A stretch of DNA of 21,519 nt from Eimeria necatrix (taxonomy: Eukaryota > Apicomplexa > Conoidasida > Eucoccidiorida > Eimeriidae). Below, piece after piece: positions 21,436 to 21,519 of this stretch. Position numbers and translations under genes: made by a program. Below the pieces are notes generated by a model. It saw only the letters and a list, made by a program, of their open reading frames with translations, made no database searches and was not told the DNA's origin. The DNA lies in the NCBI RefSeq assembly GCF_000499385.1, contig NW_013654508.1:1-21519 (forward strand). The letters run 5' to 3'. The stretch's first letter is position 1. Each line of letters begins with the position of its first letter.

Positions 21436-21519
21436 CTTGTGCATGCAAACAAGGCAGCTTGTGCATGCAAACAAGGCAGCTTGTGCATGCAAACAAGGCA
21501 GCTTGTGCATGCAAACAAG
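21436..21519. repeat. 22 bp minisatellite with palindromic GCATGC core
   Basis: Four units (three full, the last cut by the window end after 18 bases) start at 21436, 21458, 21480 and 21502 and are identical. Each contains CTTGTGCATGCAAACAAG, a near-palindrome with CTTGT/ACAAG arms around TGCATGCA, followed by GCAG. The array probably continues beyond the window. By gene order it lies in the importin-beta intron or just upstream. Confidence 0.95.

Overview
The window looks like nuclear DNA of a eukaryote, most likely a coccidian apicomplexan of the Eimeria/Cyclospora type. Every recognisable gene is split by short GT-AG introns. The calmodulin has the alveolate-type C-terminal lobe. AGC/CAG-type triplet tracts are scattered through non-coding DNA, and the left side holds decayed Ty3/gypsy (chromovirus-like) retroelement debris. 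The lineage is inferred from these traits; no rRNA or other decisive marker is present.

Layout. Positions 1-9453 hold no intact gene that I can recognise. They are AT-richer DNA with short open frames and fossil retroelement pieces. The clearest is a reverse transcriptase relic (about 5019-6080, + strand). A second RT-thumb/RNase H relic lies at 7385-7864 (+), and a probable integrase relic at 8436-8948 (-). Three weaker candidates lie at 1921-2115, 2709-2933 and 3211-3480.

From 9454 to the right edge the DNA is packed with housekeeping genes, each rebuilt here exon by exon with consistent splice phases: calmodulin (+, 9454-10610, 3 exons, 149 aa); ribosomal protein uS10/RPS20 (-, 12527-11541, 3 exons, 118 aa); ribosomal protein eL33/RPL35A (+, 12945-13704, 3 exons, 121 aa); orotidine 5'-phosphate decarboxylase (-, 15918-14047, 6 exons, 296 aa); and importin subunit beta-1 (-, 21020-17237, 10 exons seen, 5' end beyond the window). 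The two ribosomal protein genes are divergent across a 417 bp shared upstream region. Calmodulin/RPS20 and RPL35A/OMPDC converge on short shared 3' regions.

No operon-like pathway links these genes: they cover calcium signalling, translation, de novo pyrimidine synthesis and nuclear import. The most unusual points are the loss of the third acidic residue of the catalytic D-x-K-x-x-D motif in OMPDC, an open HEAT-like frame inside an importin-beta intron, a palindromic GCATGC minisatellite at the right edge together with many GCATGC sites, a double hairpin in an importin-beta intron, and the retroelement graveyard on the left. I saw no CRISPR array, rRNA, tRNA or wholly new gene system.
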